From positions 805,905-869,904 of the forward strand of contig NZ_JAHRCY010000001.1 of the NCBI RefSeq assembly GCF_019083965.1: DNA of 64,000 bases, given 5' to 3'. Both the position numbers and the translations under genes were made by a program. Under the pieces are notes generated by a model that saw nothing but the letters and a program-made list of their open reading frames with translations, was not told the origin of the DNA and made no database searches. This DNA comes from Catellatospora tritici (GTDB taxonomy: Bacteria > Actinomycetota > Actinomycetes > Mycobacteriales > Micromonosporaceae). Below, piece after piece: positions 42,964-51,755 of this stretch; the first letter of the stretch is position 1, and the number at the start of each line of letters is the position of its first letter.

Positions 42964-44004
42964 CTAGTACACCGAGACGTGTACGTGGTTGGTATGGTCG
43001 CCCGCCGGCGAGTCACCGCAGTTGGACCCGGTCGCCGAATATCGGTGCCAGCCGGAGCCGACCGTCCACACCTGGCAGTAGAAGATCACGTACATGATGC
43101 CCAGGCGGCTGGCGTTCTTGACGTAGAACGAGGCCAGCTTCGAACCGTAGAGCTTGCTGTCGCCCGTGGCCGAGGAGTCGTGGAACCCGTCGGTCTCGGT
43201 CGAGAAGTCGCAGGCGCGGCCCTTGGGATGCTCGTACATGTCGCCGGGGCGGTAGCAGGAGACGTACCGCTTGAAGCCGGCCTTCTTGGCCTCTTCCATC
43301 GCGTGCAGGGTGCGCGGAGTGATGCAGCCGCTGGTGGTCGGGTCGTTGATGCTGCAGGTCTCCTTGGGCCAGCTGCCGTCGGAGTTGCGCTTGGCCGGGA
43401 TCGCCAGCGGCGAGGTCGGGTCGACCCAGCCGTTGGTGGCGTACCCGCCCAGCGCCGACAGTTCCCGCTCGGCGGCCTTGCGCAGCCGGGCCAGGTCGTT
43501 GAACAGCTTGGCCTGCTCCCTGACCGCGGCGTCGATCTGCGCCTTGGCTTCGTCGGCCTCCTTGCGGGTGGCCACCAGCTCGCCGAGGGTCGCCTCGTCG
43601 CGAGCGGTCATCCGCTCCAGGGCCGCCATCCGCTTCAGGAAGTCGTCGGAGGTGGTGGCATTGAGCATCGTCTCGAAGACGCCCAGCCGACCCGTCTTGT
43701 AGGCCTCGGCGGCGTACTTCACCACGCTGATGCGGGCGCGTTCGTACTTGTTCTCCGCGACGACCAGTTTGAGGTTGGTCGCCGCCTGGTCCTTCTTGGA
43801 CTTCTCCAGAGCCGCCTCGGCCTCGATGTACTGCCCGGCGACGGTCTCCAGGTTCTGGCGGACCTTCGCGACCTTGGCGTTCGGGATCTCGTTCGGCTCC
43901 GCCGCGGCCGCGGTCGGGAATCCGCCCACCAGCACGGCAAAGGCCGTGATCGCGGTGAGGGCGGACGCGAACCGTCGATGGCGGGGGCGCACCGTGAGGG
44001 GCAC
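42964..44004 (-). CDS. Secreted coiled-coil protein with LAS-type peptidase-like domain
   Basis: A 346-residue protein with a signal peptide (cleavage near AAAAEP, about 36). A coiled coil covers about 45-185. A C-terminal domain of about 150 residues follows with YRPGDMYEHPKGRACDFS and DHTNHVHVSVY. The His/Asp/His arrangement (HPKGRACD, HVH) is that of M15/LAS metallopeptidases such as D-Ala-D-Ala carboxypeptidase-like proteins. Four cysteines (CSINDPTTSGC, CYRPG, CQVW) could form disulfides. It is convergent with the NlpC/P60 gene; both are likely peptidoglycan enzymes. Confidence 0.87.
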   Translation of the reverse strand: MPLTVRPRHRRFASALTAITAFAVLVGGFPTAAAAEPNEIPNAKVAKVRQNLETVAGQYIEAEAALEKSKKDQAATNLKLVVAENKYERARISVVKYAAEAYKTGRLGVFETMLNATTSDDFLKRMAALERMTARDEATLGELVATRKEADEAKAQIDAAVREQAKLFNDLARLRKAAERELSALGGYATNGWVDPTSPLAIPAKRNSDGSWPKETCSINDPTTSGCITPRTLHAMEEAKKAGFKRYVSCYRPGDMYEHPKGRACDFSTETDGFHDSSATGDSKLYGSKLASFYVKNASRLGIMYVIFYCQVWTVGSGWHRYSATGSNCGDSPAGDHTNHVHVSVY

Positions 44005-44144
44005 GGACGTGAATCCTTCCGTCGAACGCCGCGCAGTGGTGCGTAACAGAGCACGCGGCGGCGGCCGCAGCAGGATTCGGGGGTGCCTGCAGACGCGCGG
44101 CCGCGCGACAGATTAACCCGGCGCGGCGGTCGCGGAAAAGTTGT

Positions 44145-44939
44145 TCACTCCAGCAATACGCTGCGTACCAGCTCAAACACCGCATCGTCACGACAGATGA
44201 GCAGCCCGAGCTTCGGCCGGGCCGGGTCGTATTCGCTGCCGTCGAAGTGGCGCACCACGCCCCCGGCCTCGCGAATCAGCAGCGCACCGGCGGTGTGGTC
44301 CCAGGGCAGGCTGCGCCAGAACATGGCGAAGTGGCGTCCGGAGCGGATCAGGTGCGGGTACTCGTGGGCGGCGCAACGGAAGCCGGGCACCGCCTCGGTC
44401 AGCAGCGGCAGCCGCGCGGTCACCTGCTCGCGCAGCTCCTGCGGCAGGTACTTGGTCATCACCGCGCCGCGCAGCTGTTCGGCGGCGATCGGGGTGTGGT
44501 CGAAGGCGACCCGCTGCCCGTCCACGTACGCCCCGCCGCCCGCCTCGGCGACCGAGAGCGTCTTGGCCACCGGCTCGTAGATGGCGCCGAGCACCGGCAC
44601 GCCACCGCGCAGCAGCGCCACCATCAGGCCGAACGGCTCGCGTCCGGCGGCGTAGTTGGCGGTGCCGTCGATCGGGTCGATGACCCAGACCGGCCCCGGC
44701 TCGTCCATCCGGGCCAGCACGGTCGGGTCGGCGGCGACGGCCTCCTCGCCCACCACCAGTGAACCGGGCAGCAGCTCGGACAGGCGCCGCGTCAGTTCGG
44801 CCTCGGCCTCACGGTCGGCGATGGTGACCAGGTCGCCGGGGCCCTTCTCGATGACCTCCCCGGCGGCGAGGTTGCGAAACCGCGGCAGCACGATCTCCTC
44901 GGCGACGTCCCGCAACACGCCCACCACCTGGTCGATCAT
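44145..44939 (-). CDS. Inositol-monophosphatase-family phosphatase
   Basis: A 264-residue Mg-dependent phosphatase of the IMPase/CysQ fold. Metal and catalytic motifs are GDLVTIADREAE, VGEEA, WVIDPIDGTANYAAG (the DPIDGT signature) and LPWDHTAGALLIREAGG (WDxxAG). The substrate could be inositol-1-phosphate, histidinol phosphate or PAP, and sequence alone does not decide. ATG start (MIDQVVGV) with GGAGGG ten bases upstream. Divergent from the lipoprotein gene at 44977. Confidence 0.93.
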   Translation of the reverse strand: MIDQVVGVLRDVAEEIVLPRFRNLAAGEVIEKGPGDLVTIADREAEAELTRRLSELLPGSLVVGEEAVAADPTVLARMDEPGPVWVIDPIDGTANYAAGREPFGLMVALLRGGVPVLGAIYEPVAKTLSVAEAGGGAYVDGQRVAFDHTPIAAEQLRGAVMTKYLPQELREQVTARLPLLTEAVPGFRCAAHEYPHLIRSGRHFAMFWRSLPWDHTAGALLIREAGGVVRHFDGSEYDPARPKLGLLICRDDAVFELVRSVLLE

Positions 44940-44976
44940 CGGTGCCGCCCTCCGTCGCCGGTCTATGATCACGTAC

Positions 44977-45324
44977 ATGGTCGCACGGAGAACGGGCCGT
45001 CAACTCGCCGCCGTCGCCTTGGCCGCGGTGCTCGCGAGCGGCTCGCTGGCCGGTTGTAGCGGCGAGGGCGCGACGGCCACCTGCAGCACGAGCACCTGCA
45101 CGATCACCTTCGACCGGTCGGTGAACAATGCCAAGATCTCGATTCTCGGCGTCGAGGTGCAGCTGGTCAGCGCGGACGCGGACACGGTCACCCTGAAGGT
45201 GGCGGGCAACCAGGTGAGCATCAACCGAGGTGACGGCGTCAAGGTCGGCGATCTGAGCGTGAAGGTAACCTCGGTCACCGATTCCCAGATCGTGGTCGAG
45301 GCCAGCCGCAACGCCGGCAACTGA
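44977..45324 (+). CDS. Small secreted lipoprotein
   Basis: A 115-residue protein with a lipoprotein signal peptide ending in the lipobox LAGC near residue 28. The rest is beta-strand rich: TCTITFDRSVNNAKISILGVEVQLV, VTLKVAGNQVSIN, VKVTSVTDSQIVVEA. The TCSTSTCTITF start has two further cysteines. Its stop shares one base with the start of the acetyltransferase gene, so they are in one transcript. Function unknown. Confidence 0.85.
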   Translation: MVARRTGRQLAAVALAAVLASGSLAGCSGEGATATCSTSTCTITFDRSVNNAKISILGVEVQLVSADADTVTLKVAGNQVSINRGDGVKVGDLSVKVTSVTDSQIVVEASRNAGN

Positions 45325-45851
45325 TGGAGCCCGACTACTTCGCCCACCCCAGCGCCGACGTCGAGCCGGGGGCGCGGATCGGCGCGGGCACGAAGATCTG
45401 GCATCTGGCGCACGTCCGGGCCGGCGCGGTGGTCGGCGCGGGGTGCGTGCTCGGGCGCAACGTGTACGTGGACGTCGGAGCGACCGTCGGCGACCTGGTG
45501 AAGATCCAGAACAACGTCTCCGTGTACCAGGGGGTCACCCTGGAGGACGAGGTGTTCGTCGGCCCGTGCGCGGTCTTCACCAACGACCTGCGGCCGCGCG
45601 CGCAGCATCCCGACTGGCAGATCACCCCGACCGTGGTGCGGCGCGGCGCGTCGATCGGGGCCAACGCCACCGTGGTGTGCGGGACGGAGATCGGGGCGTA
45701 CGCGATGGTCGCCGCCGGTGCCGTGGTGACCCGCGACGTCGCGCCGTACCAGCTGGTCGCGGGCAACCCGGCCCGCCATCTCGGCTGGGTCGACGAGCAG
45801 GGGAACGTGGTCTCCCGGGGCGCCGAGCGCCCGACCCCGGTCAGCCCTTGA
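45324..45851 (+). CDS. Left-handed beta-helix N-acetyltransferase (WbpD/WlbB-like)
   Basis: A 175-residue hexapeptide-repeat acetyltransferase. IGAGTKIWHLAHVRAGAVVGAGCVLGRNVYVD, IQNNVSVYQGVTLED and VVCGTEIGAYAMVAAGAVVTRDV are coils typical of UDP-2-acetamido-3-amino-2,3-dideoxy-glucuronate N-acetyltransferases. HLAHVRAGA includes the conserved His region. It would use acetyl-CoA to N-acetylate the 3-amino group made by the aminotransferase at 48326. The 3' end overlaps the convergent TetR gene by 11 bp. Confidence 0.9.
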   Translation: MEPDYFAHPSADVEPGARIGAGTKIWHLAHVRAGAVVGAGCVLGRNVYVDVGATVGDLVKIQNNVSVYQGVTLEDEVFVGPCAVFTNDLRPRAQHPDWQITPTVVRRGASIGANATVVCGTEIGAYAMVAAGAVVTRDVAPYQLVAGNPARHLGWVDEQGNVVSRGAERPTPVSP

Positions 45852-46437
45852 GCCCGGCCGCGATCGCCTTGGCCAGGCGCGGCACGTAGTCGCCGGGCAG
45901 CGGATGGCGCGCCACGGCCAGGTGCCAGTAGACCGGGCCGACCAGCAGGTCCAGCGCGAGCACCGGGTCGGTGCCCTCGGGCAGCTCGCCCCGGGCCACC
46001 GCCCGCTGGATCACCAGCACACCCATCTCGTGCTGGGTGTTGCGCAGCGCCTGCTGCAGGGTCTGCGCGATCTGCGGGTTGCGGGCCGCCTCGGCGAGCA
46101 GGTCCGGAATGATCTGCGAGGCCAGCGGGTGGCGCAGCGCCTTGGTCAGGATGGTCAGGAACAGCGTCAGGTCGCCGAGCAGGCTGCCGGTGTCGGGCAG
46201 GGAGAGCTTCTGGCTGGCGACACCGGAGACGATCTCCAGCACGAGTTCGAGCTTGGAGCTCCAGCGGCGGTAGACCGCGGTCTTGGCCACGCCCGCCCGT
46301 CGCGCGACCGCCTCGATCGACAGGCGGCCGTAGCCGACGGCGGCGAGCTCCTCCACCACCGCGTTCTGGATCGCCTCGGTGATGTCTCCGCGGAGTACGG
46401 CCGCCCCGGCCGGGGTTCGTCGAGTCTGTGGCAGCAC
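45841..46437 (-). CDS. TetR-family transcriptional regulator
   Basis: A 198-residue repressor. The helix-turn-helix is GYGRLSIEAVARRAGVAKTAVYRRWSSK (about 35-62), followed by a C-terminal ligand domain with a TetR_C-like LADLLVGPVYWH-type helix (ALDLLVGPVYWHLAV). It is divergent from the ABC permease with 155 bp between. A palindrome CGCAACGGTTGCG lies about 22 bp before its start, so autoregulation and control of the exporter are plausible. Confidence 0.92.
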   Translation of the reverse strand: MLPQTRRTPAGAAVLRGDITEAIQNAVVEELAAVGYGRLSIEAVARRAGVAKTAVYRRWSSKLELVLEIVSGVASQKLSLPDTGSLLGDLTLFLTILTKALRHPLASQIIPDLLAEAARNPQIAQTLQQALRNTQHEMGVLVIQRAVARGELPEGTDPVLALDLLVGPVYWHLAVARHPLPGDYVPRLAKAIAAGLKG

Positions 46438-46455
46438 ATCGATACAATAGCGCAG

Positions 46456-46474
46456 CGACGCAACGGTTGCGTTG
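46456..46474. promoter_or_regulatory. Candidate TetR operator
   Basis: Core palindrome CGCAAC-G-GTTGCG (46459-46471), which extends to GACGCAACGGTTGCGTTG with one mismatch in the outer pairs. It lies in the divergent region between the TetR gene and the ABC exporter. Confidence 0.55.
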
Positions 46475-46592
46475 CGACGTGAGCGGCACTAACATCATCT
46501 TCGAGTACGTCGCTACGGTGGCGTTCCATCCTAGACGTCGGCTACCGTGTGTCACCGCAGACGTCCCCCACCAGGAGATCGGAGCCCGTACC

Positions 46593-47492
46593 ATGGCAGA
46601 GGCTGTGGTGACTGAGCCTTATCCCGCCCTCGCGCCGGCTCAACTCGCCGCCCGGCACGGTCTCCGCGTCGCCGGTGCGCGACCGGGTCTCGTGGAATAC
46701 GTTCGCAAGCTCTGGGACTACCGCCACTTCATCGTGGCGTTCGCCAACGCCAAGAACATCGCCACGTTCAGCAGCGCGCAGCTCGGTCAGCTCTGGCACG
46801 TACTCACGCCGCTCACCAACGCGGCCGTGTACTACCTGATCTTCGGTGTCATCCTCGGCACCCGTAAGGGCATCGAGAACTTCCCCGCGTACCTGTGCGC
46901 GGGCATCTTCATCTTCGGCTACACCCAGCAGGTGGTGACCGCCGGCACCAAGGCCATCAGCGACAACATGAACCTGATCCGGGCGCTGCAGTTCCCCCGG
47001 GCCAGCCTGCCGGTCGCGGCCACCATCACCCAGCTCCAGCAGCTCGTCTTCGCCATCGCGGTGCTGCTCGGCATCGTGGTCATCACCGGCGAACCGGTCA
47101 CGCCCAAGTGGCTCGCGCTGATCCCCATCCTGCTGCTGCAGAGCCTGTTCAACGCCGGTCTGGCCATGCTCTTCGCCCGCCTCGGCTCGAAGGTCCTGGA
47201 CCTCAAGCAGGTGATGCCGTTCGTCCTGCGCACCTGGCTGTACGGCTCGGGCGTCTTCTTCGACCTGAGCAACGCCATCAAGAACGCCCCCGAGTGGGCC
47301 AAGGTGCTGCTGGAGCTCAACCCGATGGTGCCGTTCATCGAGCTCACCCGCGAGGCGCTGGGCGTCGACACCGGCACGCCGCCGGAGACGGTGACCCAGA
47401 TGTGGCTGGTGGCGGGCGGTTGGGCGCTGGTCATCGGCGTCGGCGGGTTCCTCTACTTCTGGCGCGGTGAGAAGGAGTACGGCCGTGGCTGA
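46593..47492 (+). CDS. Polysaccharide ABC-2 transporter permease (Wzm-like)
   Basis: A 299-residue membrane component with six helices. RHFIVAFANAKNIATFSSAQLGQLWHVLTPL is the cytoplasmic amphipathic start typical of O-antigen/teichoic acid exporters. YLIFGVILGTRKG, FIFGYTQQVVTAG and LNPMVPFIELTREALG are ABC-2 family landmarks. It exports a lipid-linked glycan. ATG start with GGAG upstream. Its end overlaps the ATPase gene by 8 bp, so the two subunits are made together. Confidence 0.94.
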   Translation: MAEAVVTEPYPALAPAQLAARHGLRVAGARPGLVEYVRKLWDYRHFIVAFANAKNIATFSSAQLGQLWHVLTPLTNAAVYYLIFGVILGTRKGIENFPAYLCAGIFIFGYTQQVVTAGTKAISDNMNLIRALQFPRASLPVAATITQLQQLVFAIAVLLGIVVITGEPVTPKWLALIPILLLQSLFNAGLAMLFARLGSKVLDLKQVMPFVLRTWLYGSGVFFDLSNAIKNAPEWAKVLLELNPMVPFIELTREALGVDTGTPPETVTQMWLVAGGWALVIGVGGFLYFWRGEKEYGRG

Positions 47493-48255
47493 CAAGCGCA
47501 TCCCCACCGTCATCGCGGAGGACGTGCACATCGTCTACCGGGTGCACGGGGCGAAGAACAAGGACACCTCGCCGCTCGGCTCGCTCAAGCGGATCGTCAA
47601 GCGCGAGCCGTCCGGGGTGGTCCGCGAGGTGCACGCGGTCAAGGGCGTCAGCTTCGTGGCGTATGAGGGCGAGGCCATCGGCCTGATCGGCTCCAACGGC
47701 TCGGGCAAGTCCACGCTGCTGCGCGCGGTCGCCGGTGTGCTCCCGACCAACCAGGGCGCGATCTACACCAAGGGCCAGCCGTCGCTGCTGGGCGTGAACG
47801 CCACGCTGATGAACGAGCTCACCGGCGAGCGCAACGTGCAGCTCGGCTGCCTGGCCATGGGCATGAGCAAGCCGGAGATGCGCGTGCGCACCCCGGAGAT
47901 CATCGAGTTCTCGGGGATCAACGAGCGCAACGAGTTCAGCTCCATGCCGATGCGGACCTACTCCTCGGGTATGGCGGCGCGGCTGCGGTTCTCCATCGCG
48001 GCGGCCAAGAAGCACGAGGTGCTGCTCATCGACGAGGCGCTGGCCACCGGTGACGCGCTGTTCCGCCGCAAGAGCGAGGAGCGGGTGCGCGAACTGCGCG
48101 CCGAGGCGGGCACGGTGTTCCTGGTCAGCCACTCGCTCAGCTCGATCCGCGACACCTGTGAGCGGGTCATCTGGCTGGAGTCCGGTGTGATCAAGGCCGA
48201 CGGTCCCACCGAGGATGTTGTGCCCGAGTATGAGGCGTTTGCCAATAAAAAGTAA
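47485..48255 (+). CDS. Polysaccharide ABC transporter ATPase (Wzt-like)
   Basis: A 256-residue nucleotide-binding subunit. Walker A GSNGSGKST (about 70-78), ABC signature YSSGMAARLRF, Walker B VLLIDEAL and the switch HSLSS are intact. It stops at the end of the ATPase domain, so it lacks the carbohydrate-binding C-terminal domain seen in Wzt of Escherichia coli O9a. Export should thus not depend on recognition of a terminal cap. GTG start overlapping the permease. A conserved long insert (AKNKDTSPLGSLKRIVKRE) is at the N-terminus. Confidence 0.95.
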   Translation: MADKRIPTVIAEDVHIVYRVHGAKNKDTSPLGSLKRIVKREPSGVVREVHAVKGVSFVAYEGEAIGLIGSNGSGKSTLLRAVAGVLPTNQGAIYTKGQPSLLGVNATLMNELTGERNVQLGCLAMGMSKPEMRVRTPEIIEFSGINERNEFSSMPMRTYSSGMAARLRFSIAAAKKHEVLLIDEALATGDALFRRKSEERVRELRAEAGTVFLVSHSLSSIRDTCERVIWLESGVIKADGPTEDVVPEYEAFANKK

Positions 48256-48325
48256 CCCACTGCCGCGAGGATAGAGACTGACCAGCCCGCCCGGCCGGTC
48301 AGTCTCTGCGGCTTTGGAGGGCGCT

Positions 48326-49420
48326 TTGGATGGTGCGCTGATTCCGACAGCCCGGCCGGTCATCGGCCAGGCCGAGATAGACGCGGCGGTCCGGGTGCTG
48401 CGCAGTGGCCTGGTCGTGCAGGGCCCCGAGGTCGCCGCGTTCGAGGACGAGTTCGCCGCCCTGGTCGACGGCCGCCACTGCGTCGCCGTCAACTCCGGCA
48501 CCTCCGCGCTGCACCTGGCCGTGCTGGCCCTGGGCATCGGCCCCGGGGACGAGGTGATCGTCCCGTCGTTCTCCTTCGCCGCCACCGCCAACGCGGTGCG
48601 CCTGGTCGGCGCCGAGCCGGTCTTCGCCGACATCGAGCGCGGCAGCTTCTGCCTCGACCCGGCCGCCGTCGCCGCCGCGATCACCCCGCGCACCGTCGCG
48701 ATCATGCCGGTCCACCTGTACGGCCACCCGGCCCCCATGGACGACCTGCTGCCGCTGGCCGCCCGGCACGGCCTGGCCGTGATCGAGGACGCGGCCCAGG
48801 CGCACGGCGCGGCGCTGCGCGACCGTCCGGTCGGCACCTTCGGGGCGGCGGCCTGCTTCAGCTTCTACCCCACCAAGAACATGCACACGCTCGAAGGCGG
48901 CATGATCACCACCGCCGACGCGGCCCTGGCCCGGACCCTGCGCCTGCTGCGCAACCAGGGCATGGAGCAGCGGTACGCCAACGAGCTGGTCGGCTTCAAC
49001 CTGCGGCTCACCGACGTCGCCGCCGCGATCGGCCGGGTGCAGCTGCAGCAGCTGCCCGGCTGGAACTCGCAGCGCCGAAGCAACGCCAAGTACCTCGACG
49101 CGCGGATCACCGGGGCGGTGGTGCCGCCCGTGGCCGACGCGGCCCGGCACGTCTACCACCAGTACACCGTCCGGATCGCCGAGGACCGGGACGCCGCCCA
49201 GGCGGCACTGGCCGAACGCGGCGTGGGCACGGCCGTCTACTACCCCACCCCGATCCACCGGCTGCGGCCGTACCTGGTCGACGGGAAGTCGGGGTGGGAG
49301 CTGCCGGAGACCGACCGGGCCGCGGCGCAGGTGCTGTCGCTGCCGGTGCATCCCAGCCTCACCGCCGACGAGCTGGAACGGGTCGCCGACGCGGTGAACT
49401 CGCTGGCCGGTGCGCCGTGA
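48326..49420 (+). CDS. PLP sugar aminotransferase (DegT/DnrJ/EryC1, WbpE-like)
   Basis: A 364-residue fold-type I aminotransferase. VNSGTSALHLAVLAL binds the cofactor phosphate, and IEDAAQAHGA and FSFYPTKNMHTLEGG carry the Asp and Schiff-base Lys184. It would transfer an amino group to C3 of a UDP-3-keto-hexuronic acid. The TTG at 48326 is taken because GGAGGG lies five to nine bases before it; an in-frame TTG at 48314 is upstream of that site. The stop overlaps the dehydrogenase start by GTGA. Confidence 0.93.
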   Translation: MDGALIPTARPVIGQAEIDAAVRVLRSGLVVQGPEVAAFEDEFAALVDGRHCVAVNSGTSALHLAVLALGIGPGDEVIVPSFSFAATANAVRLVGAEPVFADIERGSFCLDPAAVAAAITPRTVAIMPVHLYGHPAPMDDLLPLAARHGLAVIEDAAQAHGAALRDRPVGTFGAAACFSFYPTKNMHTLEGGMITTADAALARTLRLLRNQGMEQRYANELVGFNLRLTDVAAAIGRVQLQQLPGWNSQRRSNAKYLDARITGAVVPPVADAARHVYHQYTVRIAEDRDAAQAALAERGVGTAVYYPTPIHRLRPYLVDGKSGWELPETDRAAAQVLSLPVHPSLTADELERVADAVNSLAGAP

Positions 49421-50427
49421 CCGCCCGGGAGCGGCCGCTGCGGGCCGGGCTGGTCGGCTTCGGGGCGATGGGCCGCAACCACGCCCGGGTGCTGTCCGGG
49501 CTGGCCGGGGTGGAGCTGGTCGCCATCGCCGACCCGGCCGGGGACGCCACCGGCACGGCGCGGGTGCCGATCGTGGGCAGCGTCGCCGAGCTGATCGCCC
49601 GCCGGATCGACTACGCGGTGGTGGCCACACCCACGGCGTACCACGAGCAGATCGGGTTGGAGCTGGCCGCGGGCGGGGTGCACGCGCTGATCGAGAAGCC
49701 GCTGGCGCCGAGCCTGGCGGCGGGGCAGCGGCTGGTCGACGCGTTCGAGGCGGCCGGACTGATCGCCGGGGTGGGCCACATCGAGCGGTACAACCCGGCG
49801 CTGCAGAGCCTGCAGACCCGGCTGGAGGCCGGGGAACTGGGCGAGGTGTTCCAGGTGGTCACCCGGCGACAGGGGCCGTTTCCGAACCGGATCGCCGACG
49901 TGGGCGTGGTGATGGATCTGGCCACCCACGACATCGACCTGACCAGCTGGGTCACCGGACGGGCGTACACGGCGGTGTCGGCGTGGTCGATGTTCCGCAG
50001 CGGCCGCCGGTACGAGGACATGGTTTCGATCATCGGGCGACTGGGCCCGAACGTCAGCGCCAACCACCTGGTCAACTGGCTCAGCCCGCTCAAGGAGCGG
50101 TCGACCGTGGTGACCGGCGAGCGGGGCTGCTTCGTCGCCGACACCCTCACGGCCGACCTGACCTTCTACGCCAACGGCGCCATCAGCACCGAGTGGGAGG
50201 CGCTGCGGGCGTTCCGCGGCGTCGCCGAGGGCGACATGATCCGGTACGCGATACCGAAGCGTGAGCCGCTGCTGGTGGAGCACGAGCGGTTCCGCGACGC
50301 GGTCGAGGGCAAGCCCAGCGACATCGTGACCCTGCACCAAGGCCTGCGCAACGTGGCCGTCGCGACCGCGGTGATCCAGGCGGCCAGGACGGCACAGGTC
50401 GTGACCATCGACGGGGTGGCCGGATGA
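49417..50427 (+). CDS. Gfo/Idh/MocA sugar-nucleotide dehydrogenase (WbpB-like)
   Basis: A 336-residue NAD-dependent oxidoreductase. Rossmann motif GFGAMGRNHARVL (about 14-26), VATPTAYH, the catalytic EKP (about 92-94) and GHIERYNPA are family markers. It would oxidise C3 of UDP-GlcNAcA to the keto form, the step before the aminotransferase. GTG start coupled to the aminotransferase, ATGA overlap with the next glycosyltransferase. All of 48326-56963 thus looks like one operon. Confidence 0.92.
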   Translation: MTARERPLRAGLVGFGAMGRNHARVLSGLAGVELVAIADPAGDATGTARVPIVGSVAELIARRIDYAVVATPTAYHEQIGLELAAGGVHALIEKPLAPSLAAGQRLVDAFEAAGLIAGVGHIERYNPALQSLQTRLEAGELGEVFQVVTRRQGPFPNRIADVGVVMDLATHDIDLTSWVTGRAYTAVSAWSMFRSGRRYEDMVSIIGRLGPNVSANHLVNWLSPLKERSTVVTGERGCFVADTLTADLTFYANGAISTEWEALRAFRGVAEGDMIRYAIPKREPLLVEHERFRDAVEGKPSDIVTLHQGLRNVAVATAVIQAARTAQVVTIDGVAG

Positions 50428-51755
50428 GCCCCCGGCCCGGTCGTCCGCCGCGCGTGCTCTACCTGTCGTTCTACTTCCCGCCCAGCCGGGCCAGCGGCGT
50501 GTTCCGGGCCCTGGCCACCGCCAACCACCTGGTCCGGGCAGGTTGGGACGTGACGGTGTGCACCGCACCGCGCGAGTTCTTCAGCGAGCACCTGGCCGGG
50601 GCGGTGGACGAGTCGCTGGACGCCGAGGTCGACCCGAGCATCCGGGTGGAGCGCGTCCCGGCGGGCGACTACCACTGGGAGACCGACGTGCGCCGGTTCG
50701 GCCCGGTGCGCCGCCACTTCCCGACCGTCGTGGACAAGCTGCACCGGGGCGCGCAGAAGTACGTCTTCGGCGAGCGCTACCTCGGCTGGGCGCCCGGTGT
50801 GCTGCGCCGGGCGGTCGCGATGCACCTGCGGGACCCGTTCGACCTGGTGGTGGCGACCGGCAACCCGTTCGTGTCGTTCGCGCTGGCATGGACGCTGGGC
50901 CGGACGCTGCGGGTGCCGTACGCGGTGGACTTCCGGGACGCGTGGACGTTCGACCAGTTCACCGAGAAGGTGCGCTTCCCCGAGGGCGGACGGATGATGC
51001 GCTGGGAGTCGCGGGTGCTGCGCGACGCCGCCGAGATCTCCTTCGTCAACAGCGGCATGCTGCGCTGGTACGCCGAGCGCTACCCGTTCGCCGCCGACCG
51101 GATGACGGTGGTGCCCAACGGCTGGGAGCCGGAGATCCTGGGCACGCCCGCGTTCAGCCCCGCCCCGGCCAACCGGCCGCTGTCGTTCGGCTACCTCGGC
51201 ACGGTCACCCCGTACCTGCCGCTGGACGTGCTGTTCGACGGGTGGCGGCGGGCCCGCGAACACGCGCTGCTGGCCGATGCCACCCTCGACATCCACGGCC
51301 ACCTCGGCTTCTTCCCCGACCAGCGCGACGAGCTGCTGGCCCGGCTGCCACTGGCCGACGGGCAGGGCGTGCGCTACCGGGGCGCCTTCGGCAAGGCCGA
51401 CGCCCCCGCCGTGTACGCGAACACCGACGTGCTCGTCTTCTGCGTGCCCGGCGCCAGCTACGTCACCACCGGCAAGGTCTTCGAGTACATGGCGGCGGCC
51501 AAGCCGATCGTCTCGGTGCATCGGCCGGAGATCGCCGCCGCCGACGTGCTGCGCGACTACCCGCTGTGGTTCGCCGGGGACCGGCTCGACGCCGACAGCG
51601 TCGCCGAGTCCATGGTGGCCGCGGGTAAGGCCGCCCGTGACCTGGACGAACCCCAGCACGCGGCGGCGCTGGCACACGCCGGTCGGTTCACCCGGGACGC
51701 CACCCTCGCACCGTGGGAGGAACGCATGCGCGGGATCGTGGGCAGGCCGCGATGA
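50424..51755 (+). CDS. GT4-like glycosyltransferase
   Basis: A 443-residue GT-B enzyme. The N-terminal VLYLSFYFPPSRASGVFRALATANHLVRAGWDVTV is the typical acceptor-domain start. The second domain has VPNGWEPEI, LSFGYLGTVTPYLPLDVLFDGW, VLVFCVPGASYVTTGKVFEYMAAAKPIV, where the conserved Glu binds the nucleotide sugar. The sugar is unknown. A central insert (VRRHFPTVVDKLHRGAQKYVFGERYLGW) is characteristic of the group. ATGA overlaps on both sides. Confidence 0.9.
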   Translation: MSPRPGRPPRVLYLSFYFPPSRASGVFRALATANHLVRAGWDVTVCTAPREFFSEHLAGAVDESLDAEVDPSIRVERVPAGDYHWETDVRRFGPVRRHFPTVVDKLHRGAQKYVFGERYLGWAPGVLRRAVAMHLRDPFDLVVATGNPFVSFALAWTLGRTLRVPYAVDFRDAWTFDQFTEKVRFPEGGRMMRWESRVLRDAAEISFVNSGMLRWYAERYPFAADRMTVVPNGWEPEILGTPAFSPAPANRPLSFGYLGTVTPYLPLDVLFDGWRRAREHALLADATLDIHGHLGFFPDQRDELLARLPLADGQGVRYRGAFGKADAPAVYANTDVLVFCVPGASYVTTGKVFEYMAAAKPIVSVHRPEIAAADVLRDYPLWFAGDRLDADSVAESMVAAGKAARDLDEPQHAAALAHAGRFTRDATLAPWEERMRGIVGRPR

